From NCBI GenBank assembly GCA_036872755.1, contig JAVHNS010000002.1, forward strand, positions 124,001 through 188,000: 64,000 bases of DNA, read 5' to 3'. Below the pieces are notes generated by a model. The model was not told where the DNA came from. It did not search any database and worked only from the letters and a program-made list of their open reading frames with translations. Positions 11,788 through 23,890 of this stretch are shown one piece after another (position 1 is the stretch's first letter; every line of letters starts with the position of its first letter). The position numbers and the translations under genes are program-made. The DNA comes from Orbilia blumenaviensis (taxonomy: Eukaryota > Ascomycota > Orbiliomycetes > Orbiliales > Orbiliaceae).

Positions 11788-12116
11788 ATGGGTGCTGTGG
11801 TTAGCTGTGTAAGACAGACGCGCTTCGCACCTAATTCGCTGTTCGACAGGATTACTAATGGAAATCACATGGGTTAGATCGCCGACGCTTTCCGCGCTAT
11901 CGGACGTGCCATTATGACCGTTATTTCCGCTATCGGTCGTGCCATTACGGCAATTGTCAATGGTAGGTTTTGCTGCTAATTTCCGTCATCTCTGTCAATT
12001 CTCTAGCTAACTCCCCATTCCTAGGGATCGTTGAATTCCTCATGATCATTGTCAGCTGTCTCACCTGCAACAGAGTCGGACGCCGCCGTCGCGGAGTAAC
12101 AACGTCAACTGTCTAA
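11788..12116 (+). CDS. Small hydrophobic protein with MGAVVSC N-terminus (65 aa)
   Basis: A three-exon gene: 11788-11808, 11878-11962 and 12025-12116. Donors are GTAAGA and GTAGGT, acceptors are TTAG and CTAG, each with a CTAAT/CTAAC-like branch site, and the frame is kept to a TAA. The 65-residue product starts MGAVVSC, with a glycine in position 2 and a nearby cysteine, the arrangement of an N-myristoylated and possibly palmitoylated protein. Residues 8-45 are hydrophobic and amphipathic and contain a tandem AIGRAI repeat (about 14-19 and 26-31). Then come a SCLTC cysteine pair and a polybasic RRRR tail ending in Thr/Ser/Val. I recall similar small proteins as hypothetical proteins in many filamentous fungi but know of no assigned function. 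Membrane association by lipid plus basic patch is inference. The gene is too short and too split for single-frame ORF callers. Confidence 0.8.
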
Positions 12117-13443
12117 CCACCGCCCACGAAAGTCGTCGTCCAAATATGAGGTTTTCATATTGACTTGAGCTCCTTCATTATTTCGACACTTATACCACAA
12201 TATCTCAACGACTAGACTTCCGCTGGGGCGGTGGTGATACTATTGAATAGTCACTGCCTTTTGCTCATTTCCTTTTCCTTTTCCTTTTCTTTTCGCTAGT
12301 GTTTTACTCGACACGACACGCTTGTTCATAAACATACCATGGGCCCCGAATGGCTCCTAGATATTGTTCCTCTTTTTTATTTCTCAAGCAAGGCGGTTGC
12401 CGACTTGAATCGAGAAACGGAGAAACGAAGGAACAAAGGGGGATAAATCGGACCCACTTCTGTTTTAAATCTCGTGCCTCTCTATTCCTTTCTTCTTCTT
12501 CTCTGTTATTCGTTTGATATACCCAAAGCGCACTGCCTTTTTTATACTACCCTCCCCAATTGCTCAATTGCTCCATGACATAAATGTTTTCCTCAATTAC
12601 GTAACTACGAATAATCACTATCGGTACCTCTCTTTCACCAATCATATACCATCGAGCTCTTCCGAGCTAAATTACGTAAAATAGAGCAATAATAATATGT
12701 CATGTTGTATTCATCTTTTTCGGCCGCCCTGCTGGCTGCTTTTAGTGGCTAGAAAACCAAGCAACACAAAATGCCTTGTTGCATTTATTGGTGGCGGAGA
12801 TTGGGCGGAATTAGGTCCATGGTCATACCATGAAGATATCCGAAATCCGAAAGCCGCCCCCCGGACTTACTGGAGGTGTTTTTTCCATTTAACGTAAACA
12901 TTAAAAATTCGGGTGTGGTAACCAACATTCCTGCCAATGGGTACTTTTTGTCAAAAGCAAATGTCTTTCACATAAATTTCTGAGATGATTAGAGTTTTGG
13001 TGCCGTGCTTATAGAGCTGTCCTTCCCGTCGGCTCTCCCGGTAAAAGTTGTGTTCTGAAACTTCGCACTTTTTATTTTCTTTTGAGAAACCCTTTTCGAG
13101 TCGCCTGTTTCGACATCAAGGCCTTTTAATATATATATCTATTTTCGAGTAAGTACCTACCTATATACTTGTTACGTTTGCATACCGGATCTAGTTCATA
13201 CCACAACTCTTATTATTGTGCACCAACTGCATTGTCAATAATTATAATCCTACGGAGCGATTGGGCCCAGGCGATTGACTACTTGCAAGCCAGTTCGCAA
13301 AGACACAACTTAAAACTCTACGTGCTAGTATATATATATACCTGGGTATATACTTAAGTATATTAAGCCATAACACCTTGGCTACAGGAATTCGAATCGA
13401 AGTGTTCGTCTGATCTTATAAAAATATATATAGCTATAGCACC
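12117..13443. other. Intergenic region without a supported gene
   Basis: The first 600 bp are probably the 3' UTR of the small gene, with CT-rich runs near 12260-12300 and 12480-12510. The rest is AT-rich promoter-like sequence with ATATAT stretches before the start at 13444. I see no coding sequence. Confidence 0.5.
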
Positions 13444-14379
13444 ATGGCAGTCTACCGTTGCCCATCGATCCTAGTAATTGGCCACGGCGAGCTGGGCTTA
13501 GCGGTCATTGAGGCTCTGCACAAAAGCTCATCAAAACCCTCGTTCACCTCACTTACAGTCCTCGCTCGGCCGCAAACAGTCTCATCGCTGCCGAAATCCG
13601 ACCCGGGAAAATACTCGTTGCTTCACAAGTGGAACGTCCAATGGTTGCCACTTGATATCGAGTCCGCGAGCGACGACGACCTTAAAGCCGCTTTTAAACC
13701 TTTCACTGCGGTTATCTACGCATCTGGTATGTTCGCATCCGCGGGCGTGCCTACGAAAGTTACTAAGGCGGTACGGGACGCTGGTGTGAAGTATTATATC
13801 CCATGGCAATTTGGTGTGGACTACGATGTCATCGGTCCAACCGCTGGTGGCGGACTGTTCGCTGAGCAATACTGGGTTCGGCGATTGCTTAGGGAGGAGA
13901 ATGCCGGGATGAAGTGGAATATCATTAGCAATGGGCTATTCACTAGTTTTGTATTTTATGAACCCTTCGGGATTGTGAACAAGGAACAGGGGACCGTGAC
14001 TGCATTGGGAGGGTGGGAAAATAAGGTAACTTTAACTGCTGCTGAGGATATTGGGAAGGTGACAGCAGAGGTTGTTTATGAACGCCTCAGCGGCAAAGGT
14101 AGCGACGGGATTCAGTATATCGCTGGAGAGACGGTAACCTATAAACGTATCGCTGATGCTCTCGAAGAGAAATTGGGACGCAAGCTCGAGCGGAAAGTGT
14201 TGGAGACCAAGGCTGTAAGAACACTTTTGGAGGGTGACCCAGAGAATAAACTCGCCAAGTACCAGCTTGTGTTCGGGGAAGGTAACGGTTGCTCCTGGGA
14301 CGCCGCTGGAACCTACAATGCAGAAAGGGGAATCAAGATGTTATCGTTCCCGGAGTGGATGGATACCCATCAATTTTAG
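13444..14379 (+). CDS. NmrA/isoflavone-reductase-like NAD(P)-binding protein
   Basis: A single exon gives 311 residues with an excellent start context (ACCATGG). The N-terminus carries a Rossmann dinucleotide loop of the atypical SDR type, ILVIGHGELG, with glycines at 13, 15 and 18. Downstream are the IYASGMFASAG strand/helix, a YYIPWQFGVDYD segment typical of the NmrA/phenylcoumaran-benzylic-ether-reductase-like group, and a central LTAAEDIGKVTAEVV helix. These proteins are soluble and act as reductases on aromatic or secondary metabolites, or as redox-sensing regulators. I cannot decide between these roles. It converges on the methylisocitrate lyase gene with only 157 bp between the two stop codons. 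Confidence 0.85.
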   Translation: MAVYRCPSILVIGHGELGLAVIEALHKSSSKPSFTSLTVLARPQTVSSLPKSDPGKYSLLHKWNVQWLPLDIESASDDDLKAAFKPFTAVIYASGMFASAGVPTKVTKAVRDAGVKYYIPWQFGVDYDVIGPTAGGGLFAEQYWVRRLLREENAGMKWNIISNGLFTSFVFYEPFGIVNKEQGTVTALGGWENKVTLTAAEDIGKVTAEVVYERLSGKGSDGIQYIAGETVTYKRIADALEEKLGRKLERKVLETKAVRTLLEGDPENKLAKYQLVFGEGNGCSWDAAGTYNAERGIKMLSFPEWMDTHQF

Positions 14380-14536
14380 GGATCTCGGAATTTCTGCGGT
14401 TTCTTCTAGCCGAGTTAATATCATAACGACTGCTGCTAGATTCACATGTGCTAGCCGAAGGGGCTGCCCTTGCCGTTTAGCATTGATTTCCTATGTTACA
14501 TGATTTGTATTCGGAACGTATTTCGTTTGAACATGT

Positions 14537-16638
14537 TTAGAAGCCTGTGTTTTGTTTGTTAGCAGTCGATTCTCCCAGCTAAGAGGTGGAAACTCCAGCA
14601 TGACTTACTGTGTTCAGTACTATCCTTCCCAGTAGAGCTTGTATTCGAGCTCCCACTCGCAATTGAAGACAAAATACCATCCAAGTAGTTAGCACCGCTC
14701 CTGGAAAAAAAATAGTTAGTCGGTGAAATGACAAACGGTATTTCAGGAAATTTCGATGTTACCATTTTTGATGTGTGAGGACATCGCATTTTAGCTCCTT
14801 CTCTCGTCTCTGAACTAGATCTACGTACGCCAACATGCCGTCGGTCTTGAACCGTCTCGAGAGCTCGCCTATAGCACAGTTAGTAATATGCATCTGATTT
14901 CTGGGTCGATGGGGACTCACAAGTGATGGTAGCACCTGAATGAAGGCCAGCGAGGGAGATCAATTGTAGAACAAATCCGCCTTTAGCCAAATCCCAGATG
15001 AAATTCCTCAATTTGTCTTCAGTAAAGCCTTCTCCCAACCAGTTGAAGCTGGGGCTCAAGTTATAGACCATCCATTTCCCTTCGTGAATGTCTCGGATTT
15101 GCTTTGCGAACCCAATGGCCTGGTCAACATCTGGCTTCTTGGTTTCGAGCCAGAGCAAGTCGGCGTATGGGGCAAAAGCAAGGGACCGTTTGACGGCAGC
15201 TGGGACTCCAGCCTTAAAATGATAATACCCTTCACGGGTTCGTGGGATATCCCATGAGTAGAAGATATCGTGTCCCAAGATCGACTTTGTGAGTTTTCTG
15301 GCATCATAGTTCGACATTTTGGACGCCTTTCCTACGAAATCATTGATCTCACCCTCAAGAATACCGGATTTCTTCATCTCTTCGCTGACGGCTATATTGA
15401 TTCTTTAGACTTACAAAATGCGGTTTAAAATTGGGAGCGTGAAAGTTTAACAAACCTTCGGTATAAGTTAGTAGTTTATGGTCTTGAACCCACTGGAGTT
15501 CGGTCTTGTTGATATCCTCAGCGCTTCGTCCGTTCGCTTCCATTTCGGCGAGAACCTCTGCGAGCGGCTTGGTATCTTTGGTGACACCTAGGACGAATTC
15601 ATGATCTCTATAGTCGACGGTACTCGATAGTAGCTTTCCAGACTCGGAATCGGTTCTGGCAATAACGAGATTCTCGGATCCCATAACATCCCATTGGAAA
15701 CGTGTGGCTAACAGACGGTTGATGTGTTCTCCAGTCGGGACCAAAACCTTTCCTGAGAGATGGCCGCACTACCACGAAGCGTAGAATTTAGTCGCTGTTT
15801 CGTTCGGGAATCCTGCTGCATGTAGAACATACCTTCTTTCCACCGTGCATCTGATCCTCAAGATGGATCGCAGCGGCTCCATTTTCAGCAAATAATTTCG
15901 CCAACTTCATGACGGCGCTGAGGCCACCATGCCCGGTGTCAGCGTCCGCAATGATTGGCCTCATGTAATCAATATATGGTGTATTTGCCCTCTGCTCTGG
16001 GGTCATACCCCGTCTTGCATCCCAGTGCCTTCGATCGTGCAGCTGTTGTGCCTTGAACAGTCGCTGGACTTGGTTTGGGACTGTATTATACGGATAGTCT
16101 CCAAAGTCCGGGGACACCTCGTTCGTTGTCGTTAGAACTGACGAGCAGGCCCAACCGGATACGTATAAGATCTCTTGGTTTTCAGCCATCTGTGTCATCT
16201 GAACAGGGTCGATTGCGCCCACTGTATAATGTTGAGTAAGCAGGTATGCATTTTTTTATTTTTAACACTGCAGTTTAAAACTCAGGGTCCACTCTTACTC
16301 GTATGTGCCGGCTTTCCCTCCGCCGCCCTTTCGCTCAACAGACTGAATAACTTCTTGGCCTGGTGCGAACTCGGGTAGGTCTGAGGGAGCGTTCCCCGCT
16401 TGCTGACAACATCCGTGGCCGAATATGTTCGTTTTATGCCCTTGAATCTGGGTGACGCCCACCAGTTTTCGACCTCTTCGATGTCTGCTTTGAAGCGAGC
16501 GTCTTCCTCGGCCGCCGTTGGCGCACGGTGCAACGAGGAGGCCATCCGCACAGTATATGAAGCTCTGATGAGCGCGGATCTTGATCGGACGACCTTCAGC
16601 GGCGAGGCGATATTGGAAATAGAGCCCCGAATCATCAT
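14537..16638 (-). CDS. mclA: 2-methylisocitrate lyase, mitochondrial
   Basis: Cleaves 2-methylisocitrate to succinate and pyruvate, the last step of the methylcitrate cycle that removes propionyl-CoA. Seven exons give 572 residues: 16638-16299, 16221-15833, 15768-15456, 15391-14921, 14868-14763, 14700-14609 and 14544-14537. The first 33 residues are Arg/Ser-rich without acidic residues, as expected for a mitochondrial presequence. The catalytic KKCGH loop is K242-H246 with nucleophile C244, and its codons are split by an intron. I call methylisocitrate rather than isocitrate lyase because of the segments ARTDSESGKLLSSTVDYRDH, SCDIPRTREGYYH-like YSWDIPRTREGYYH, and FVLQLISLAGLHSGATI, which match the methylisocitrate branch as I remember it. 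The C-terminal exon is only 8 nt and adds the final Phe and stop (STEHSF end). Confidence 0.9.
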
Positions 16639-17071
16639 TGTTGGGTAATCTACTCTTTTGCTCCCGTGGTAAGCAGCTGCTGTATTTGTGGATTATATAT
16701 AACAGAATGGATTTCAAATTGCGGACTCTCGAAACTAAGTAAACTTACAAGCTGTGGTGGGGGAGAAATCAATCTTATCCAGCAAGGGAAAACTAGATAG
16801 AAGCGGGAACTACGGCGCTTCTGACATAAAATACTCGAAGAAACTGAGTAAGCATGCACGTATGTTCTGAGACTTTTAAGCAATAAATCACGGTAGCCGG
16901 TCCCTCGGCTCATTGTAGTATAGTTCCGTAGGAGGAAAACCGATGGCAGCCGACCAACGCATTCCCTTTGCCCGACGGGACCTTAAAGAGTTCCCGTATG
17001 CGGTGCGACTGTAACAGGCATTCATACATGGGATTAAAAGACTTGGGAAATATTAAAGTATCAAGCTCAGA

Positions 17072-17109
<38 letters not shown>

Positions 17110-17363
17110 ATAAAAATACAAAGCAGTAGATTACAAGCTTCTGCCCTTTCCCGCTCCGAGATGCCAATGACCAGAAACAGATAAAATCAATGAAACAAGC
17201 CTGCATATTTTACCAAGAAAACCGATTAGTGAAAAAAAAAAAAACACAATGATACCTACTTTTTAATTTATAGGGGGAAGGCCTGCATAAACTCTCCCCT
17301 TTCCCGTTCCCTAAACCGTGATTATATCGCATAATCGATATTAGATGATGTTATTTGAGTCTA
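16639..17363. other. Intergenic region with AGT microsatellite
   Basis: Promoter side of mclA and 3' side of the GH76 gene (both minus strand). It holds a 12-unit AGT repeat and an A tract near 17233. I see no gene. Confidence 0.5.
17073..17108 (+). repeat. AGT trinucleotide microsatellite (12 units)
   Basis: Twelve uninterrupted AGT units, then AT-rich sequence. Confidence 0.9.
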
Positions 17364-18986
17364 TTAAACAACAAGCCAGTATGTACCACCTAGTAGCAAA
17401 CCGAGGCAGAGGGTCGTCAGGAAACCAGCGCCAACCTTGTCGCCAGTGGTGGCGGGTCTGTTGGTTCTACCGGTTTGTAAGGAGTTACCAGTACCAGCAT
17501 TTGGATCGCCTGTGCTGTTACCACAGGTGTTGGCGGTACATGGCGGGCGGTATGTGGGTGCGAGCAGGTTCTGGAAGATTTCCAGGGCAGACATCTGTTC
17601 ACCAACTCCGAAATTACCATCCCACTTCGCTGCGACATCGGGTGTCCATCTAGCACCGCAAGTTTGTTCGTCGGTTCCACCGATACAGTTGGCGGCGGCG
17701 CCTGAAGCAGAGAGCGAGAGCCATTCCATAATCTTCGGTCGAGTGAAAGCGGCGACTTGAGTTGTTACTCCCATCCACCTGGCCAAGTACGCCTTGAACG
17801 AACGTTGATCGATGTTGCATTTTCCGTAAGGCTCACAGGCGACTTCGTACATAATCTTCTCGTCCCTGAAATAAACCTTTTGTGCCTCAAGAATAGCGCC
17901 TAGTTCGTCGGCCCAGTATCCTGTCCCGTTGGTCTTTGTTTCGGGTTAGCATCCGACCTGTCATTGTTGGAATTCCAGCGAGGCGCATTGGGGGGGTGAA
18001 TGTTCTTACAATATTGTACATGAAAGCAGCGCCAGCAAGATAGATACCTCCGTTATACGTCCACTGAATACGATCCATATGCGTACAGTTGGTATCGACG
18101 GAGGCGCCATCGTAGAACTTATAATCGTCGGTGATGAGTCCTACTCTCTTGGTCCAGTCGTATGCTTTCAAGGCCCAGTCAGAATAGGTCTGATTTCCGG
18201 TGTAGCGTGCTAGGCGTGCTGCTAGGTGAAAGAAGCAGCCGTTGGAAATAGTATTCTTGTAATCATAACCATTGTTGAACGAGAAGATCTGCCACCTGAG
18301 ACCGCCACCACAGGTTGCAGAATCCCATCGAGGAGCCTGAGAGTTAAAGACGGCCTGAGCTAGTGCTAACCACTGTGGAGATGTGCCTGGGGGGTTCGGG
18401 AACCCTCTCTCGGCAGCCATCATAGCTGCTATTCCCCAGAAAGCTTGATCATCGTTTCCCTGCAGGACAAAAAAAAAAAAGGACCAAGGGAATTGGCATA
18501 TTAGTCAAAGTTGAGGAGAAGTGGCATTTTTGATGGACCATGATTACGGGGCATGTCTGACTTACGAGTGATTGTGTTTGATTTGGAGGCATAAAGGCAT
18601 TACCTGTTCCAACCTGGTGCAACATACCGTTCATAACGATTTGATTGTACTGGTCGTCACCGGTATAATACCAATAGTCGATGAGAGCGCCGAACATGGC
18701 GCCACATTCCCACCAATAGTACGGCTGAGGCAGATTGCCCTGAATCTGGCCGGGTTCATTGCCATGATAGTAGGCTACCAAGCCTTCGGCGGCGATTTTA
18801 GCGGCAGCTTTTATAGAATCTACGGATGACGAGGTCGGGATGTCAATACGGAATTCACAGGGCATGGTAGTGGTGAACCGAGCTACCTTTGTCGTTGACG
18901 TCTAATTCAATGGCATTGCAAAGCGTCGACAGGATGGCAGGGACGATGGCCCATCCAACTGCCTTTTTAAAGCCAAACAATCTCAT
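17364..18986 (-). CDS. GH76 alpha-1,6-mannosidase/transglycosidase, GPI-type (DFG5/DCW1 family)
   Basis: Cell-wall enzyme family thought to link GPI-anchored mannoproteins into the wall. Four exons give 457 residues: 18986-18887, 18819-18566, 18459-18010 and 17933-17364. Residues 1-25 form a signal peptide (basic start, then a hydrophobic core ending CNA). The mature start ([13 protein letters not shown]), [17 protein letters not shown], and the catalytic acid pair in GNDDQAFWG (D121, D122, at the start of exon 3) fit GH76. [15 protein letters not shown] and WTYNGG follow. The last about 55 residues are Thr/Gly/Asn-rich and end in a hydrophobic segment closing at LVV, consistent with GPI attachment. 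Length is usual for the family. Which paralogue (DFG5 or DCW1) it is cannot be told. Confidence 0.92.
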
Positions 18987-21582
18987 GGCAAGCCGAAAAA
19001 CGTAGCGATTGGCGGCGGCGAAACGTTTAACGAGGGTGTATGGTTTTGTGCGAGATCAAGCGTGGCAAGCCTCAGCACCTGTGTTGGATTGATAGAAAGG
19101 GAGGACAGAAATTTGTCAGTGTCCGCAGGTAGGTATGTATACAGGTAGGGGGGATATTGCGAAAGGGTAAGGTCAAGAGCGGAGAGATAGAGGGGCGGAA
19201 GACCAGAGATCCGGCGAGCATACGTGCACGCATGCACTTACATATGGCTAGTAATTTTTGATAACGAGGGTGCCGGTCGGATCCAATCGAGTCAAGGCTC
19301 AAGAGTGAGGGCGAAGAGGACCCAAAGAACAGAAGGCAGTAACTAAAACTAAATAGAAAAGGAGAGAATATGTATGGATGTGGGAGTCAACGACAGGACA
19401 GGCCGTATTCGATATGGCCCGGCAAAGATTCTCGAGGGCTATTACGGGAGGAAGATACGACGGGTGATGATAATGATAAAATGGAGATGATGTTGAGGAG
19501 GTAGTAGGTAATAGGTAAGTAGGTACGTGGATGGAGGAGTTAGATTTGACGCGGAGCCAGAGCCAGTGGGCGGTGGAGGTTCCCCTTTCGTGAGACAGGG
19601 GCCCTGCCAATGCGCCTGCCAGGAACCGCCCCAGCCAATTGTGGGCGGGGCGGGCATACGTATGTACGCACATCCAACCAGCTCTTAATTGTTAAACCAT
19701 ACTACCATACTCCGTACATACATCTCGTCGCCAATGTTACATTTCGATCACCAGTTTCGACCAAGAGGTACCAAGGTACTTGGGAAGGTATGGCATTCTG
19801 GGGGAGGCAGGTGTCATAGCAGGTAAGGACTTAAAGGTGCTTAGTCAGCGGGTAGGTGGGCACTTAAGTCGGTAGGAGACAGATTAGATAATAAATAGGT
19901 ACCTACCTACCTAGTTACTTGAGTACTTCAGGTAGTACCTAATTACCTAAGATAAGTAATCTAGAGCTTGCGAGGCCGATTGTTTTCAATGCGAATAGTT
20001 ATGGGTGGTTGCTCAGTACTCAGTCGGGTCGGTGTCTACTTGGGTACGTTGCTTGGTTAACGGAATATTATGGGCGTCCTGCTGGTACCATATATTTATT
20101 TTCTTCCTTATTAATGCCTACCTATGTACCTGTAGGTAGGAGGTAAGTAGGTGGGTACCTAGGTATCTACAAGGGCAGCGAGTCTCCATCTATAGCTGTA
20201 TACCTAGGTATATACCTTATACATTCAATTGCAATGCCTAGGTAGGTAGGTAGGCATGTGCTCAAGTAAGAGTACTGCATAGGATAGCGAGGGCCTGTCG
20301 CCGTCGCACTCTGTATATATCCGGACTCCATCGAATTACCTAGATCTGCTACGTTACCCAAGTATTTGCTTAGTAGGTAGGTATCTAACGCCAATCGCCA
20401 GCGTATTCAAATGCCCAAATAATCCAGCAATTGACAGCAACAGCACTCTATCGCCAAGTACCTAGCTATATAGATTTCATTGCACACGATCGATCGAGCG
20501 AAAAAGGGTGAGAGGGAGGGGGATTCGAAGGGAGCAGGGTTGCCATGCTTAAAATAGCACCCTCAGGCGAAGAGCTGACGCAGTCGAGCGAGAAGGACCC
20601 TTCGAAGCCCGTCGCCGCCCGCCTGGGGGAACCTCGATGCGCCGGAACTCCTGCATCCGGACTAAAGCTGGAGGTCTCCCCGGCTGCAGCTCCGGCATAT
20701 GTCATAATCACTCCTCTATGCATGCATTTCAAATAATTTAGATACTCGAGAAGATAGTACTAGTATTCAATGCTCGGTGCCCCAATACTGGTATCTAGTA
20801 TTAGTAGTGCGTATAATTTACAGATAAAGGTTCAGTGTTTGTGTCTGTCTGCATGTGTGCAAGCTGAAGACCAAGCTTGGCTGGAGGGCCGTCATCTTCC
20901 TCAAACTTGCATACCTAGCTTGCTTACTTGAATGGTAGCTAGTAGTGCTGGTAGTAAAGTACCTAAGTAAGGTAAAGTCGGGAGCAAGAAGGTCAGAGGT
21001 AAGAGGTAAATGGTGGAGTGAGATCGGGATGCTTTTACTTCTTTCAAAATACCTGATTTTGGCCTTGGGTTCCTCCCACCCCGGGCTGTGTTGCCTGGCT
21101 GGTCTGTGTATCCAGCCAACCCACAGCCCAGCCCGGTCTCCGTCCCGTCCTGGGTCACCAGTCTGTCTCTGTTCTGTCCTGCCTGTTTCCTGCGACCGCT
21201 CCCGTTTTGCGTTGCCCTCCTCCTCCTCCCTTCTATTTCCTTCCCATTCTCTCCGCCTTGTTCCTCCCTCTTTCTTTCCCTCTTCCCCTTCCTCTCCCCG
21301 TTTCAATCTTCTTTCCCGCCTTCCACCTCATCGCATCGTTCTCACTCCGAAACCTCCACAACATTCTTCCCAACATCGTTCTCCCAAGGCGACACTGTCT
21401 CACTCCATTTGCTCCCGACAGCTGTGCTCTACTTTACTCTCTCGCCGACAGCTCCCGACCGGTTTGCATCTCTGGATTACGATATCTGAGCTACACCTAA
21501 GCTAGCTTCTGTCCTCTCCTTCAGCTCCGCCCGATCCCTCTCAACAACCTCGTCCTTTGCGACTTCATAGACTACCGCCAAA
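18987..21582. other. Long divergent intergenic region rich in AGGTA/TACCT words
   Basis: 2.6 kb between the GH76 and synaptobrevin genes. The part at 19790-20470 is dense in TACCTA/TAGGTA words, including exact TACCTAGGTA palindromes at 20156 and 20201. The last 400 bp (21180-21560) are strongly pyrimidine-rich on the plus strand, typical of a highly expressed fungal promoter or leader. Long frames here are compositional and not genes. Confidence 0.6.
20156..20210. repeat. TACCTAGGTA palindrome pair
   Basis: Exact palindromes at 20156-20165 and 20201-20210, with further GGTAGGTAGGTAGG repeats around 20240-20256. Confidence 0.75.
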
Positions 21583-22501
21583 ATGTCGGAACAACCATAC
21601 GATCCATACATCCCTAGCAACGGTGCTCAGGGCAACGGACAGAGCAGAACCGCTCAGATCCAAGCTGTAGGCCACAAACAACCTCACCCCTTTATTTCCC
21701 CCATATCACAAACACCTCGGATGCTCGAGTCTACGTCGCAATATCTGCCGAAGGAACATGTGGCATATCTACATCTTTTCTCCGTCTCCCGCATCACTTC
21801 CGTTGTTCCCACCTAAATCCGACCACCGGGGTAACGACGTGAGCTCGATTTCGGGATGATCGGAGGTTCGAAATCCACCTCAAAATGGCCATCGTACATT
21901 GGCAATTCACATACAGGCCCAAACAGGGTTTTTTTTCCCCTTTTGTTGGAAGCAGTCTGTGCCTGAATATTGCCTACCTCACGAACCCAGCTTCAACACT
22001 GACCGTTGCCAAGACTCTTTTTAAATGCCCTCCATATTATTTGATTTTTTTTTCAATGTTTTATACGTTTATAACTATTTCTACAGAGTTGGCTGACATA
22101 TCATGGCTACTCATAGCAAATCGATGACACCATTGGTATTATGAGGGATAATATCAACAAGACAACAGAAAGAGGCCAAAACTTGAATCAGTTACAGAAC
22201 AAGACAAGTACGTGGTTACAAAGCATCGCTATTTGGAGGTGTTAGCCGTTGGAAAGCTAATCTGGGGTCACAGATGATTTGGCCGACTCCGCGCAGGGCT
22301 TTAGGCGCGGCGCTAACAGAGTACGAAAACAAATGTGGTGGAAGGACATGAAAATGAGAATGTGCTTAGTCCTGGGCATCATCATTCTCATTGCAATCAT
22401 TGTCATTCCCATCGGTAAGGACACCCTCAACCACCATCTTTTGCGGACATACATGAGCCTAACCAGATTCCCACCTATAAACAGTCGTCACGAAAACTTA
22501 A
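21583..22501 (+). CDS. Synaptobrevin/VAMP-type v-SNARE (Snc1-like)
   Basis: Exocytic R-SNARE that pairs with plasma-membrane syntaxin and SNAP-25 homologues. Four exons give 110 residues: 21583-21666, 22117-22207, 22274-22414 and 22485-22501. The first intron is unusually long here (450 bp). A short proline/glutamine-rich N-terminus precedes the SNARE helix from about residue 29 ([15 protein letters not shown]), with zero-layer arginine R47 in TTERGQNL. The conserved [20 protein letters not shown] linker follows, and then a C-terminal membrane anchor (about 85-105) with a short VVTKT lumenal tail. Length and plan match fungal synaptobrevins (about 110-120 aa). The last exon is only 17 nt. Confidence 0.93.
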
Positions 22502-23884
22502 GAGGCCCCCAAATCCGGATAGCTTGAAGCGTCCCCGTTTGGTTTATCCGCGACGACGAAGAAGGAAAACTTTGGTCATGTCTTGAAATGCTGATGGCAC
22601 GAGCTAAATGATTGGAACTACGATTTTTGTTTTTCTTTGCCATGCCGAACGATTTATACCACTCGTCCTACAAACACCCTCACGAACCACGGTGGGAGCT
22701 AATAGATCAAAAACCACTCCCCGATGAACAATCTCCTTAACCCTTTCCTTGTCGCTGTTGCTGTGTCTGAGTTTTCGTAGGGTTCTGGGAGATCTCTCTT
22801 TCTTTGCTTTCCCTTTCCTTTTTTAGTGATATTTCTACGCTTTGCACGGGTGTTTCTTCCTCGCTGTTTGCTACCAGTACTGTACTCTACAAAGGTCAAA
22901 AATATTCCCTCCTGCATGTTTTCCTTTGGAGGAGGATTGGAATTCCTGGGATCCATCCTCTAAGGTGATTTTTTGGGGTTCCGGGTTGTTTTTTTCGTCA
23001 CATATCTACCCCGGTGGTGTTAGGGAGTGTGCAGCGTGATGGTCTTCGACCAGACTATGTATGCGATGGCTGGCATTCCTCCCAGTTCTAATATAACGTC
23101 TTACTATCCAGATAGACTTCTTTCTTGTTTTAGCTTTAAAAGAAGAAAGGGAAAGGAAAGAGAGAAGAGAAAAAGAAAAAAGACAGAGAGAAACATGCAT
23201 GGTCGCCGAAAAAGCGAGATCAGTCACGTTGACGTTCTTCTGCCACAAGAATGACGGCGAGACTTCCATGGCTAATATTGGTGGTGGTGGCAAGTTGGAT
23301 TTCTGGGTAAATACCTAGCTGGGCCCTTCCTGGTCCCCACCGATGCAAGAATTACCTATAGGAAGGGCGTAAGAGTATGTAATATACGTATAAGCTAGGT
23401 GGGTAGGTAAGTAATGGATGTATGTACGCACGCCTGCTGCCGGCCCATCGGTCAGGAACCATGTGCCTGCACCATGCCCACAGCCCCGTGCTAGCAGGCA
23501 GCACACTCGTAAGCAAGTACAAGTACATGCACATACACACAGTAAGTCGGTCGATAGGTACTCGAGTGCATATTGCATATTCAATTCACACGCTGCTACA
23601 ATTTTTTATTTTTTTTGTTTTCCCCTCTGCATTGAGTGATATATCTGCGGTGCATAATAACGGGTGAGGCGAACAACGTCTGAAAAAATTTTCTAGACGA
23701 GTTCCGTCGCACCAGTGTGGAGACCTAGCTATCCTCGTAATCGGCTCAATCGCAATCGTGTGTTCAATCTGTATCTGATTAAGGAAGCATGTAAGGTAAG
23801 CACTTAGTAGATACCTATGAATACCATGGTTAAGCACTGTAAAAGTTTAAAGTGGCTGCCATCGCGGAATATCTTGCGGAGGTG

Positions 23885-23890
23885 GAGTCA
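23885..23890 (-). promoter_or_regulatory. Possible CPC1/Gcn4 site (TGACTC on minus)
   Basis: GAGTCA on the plus strand, 454 bp upstream of the Arg5,6 start. Gcn4/CPC-1 factors bind TGACTC cores upstream of amino-acid biosynthetic genes. A 6-bp match is weak alone. Confidence 0.3.

Noticed and set aside
14537..16638. Glyoxylate-cycle isocitrate lyase
   Set aside because: The sequence around the catalytic loop and the FVLQLISLAGLHS segment follow the methylisocitrate branch, and an N-terminal mitochondrial presequence is present.
9030..18986. Secondary-metabolite cluster (P450, NmrA-like protein)
   Set aside because: No backbone enzyme, transporter or pathway regulator lies beside them, and the neighbours are primary-metabolism and housekeeping genes.
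20818..21506. Long overlapping frames on both strands
   Set aside because: They come from a pyrimidine-rich promoter/leader, are low-complexity and have no family resemblance.
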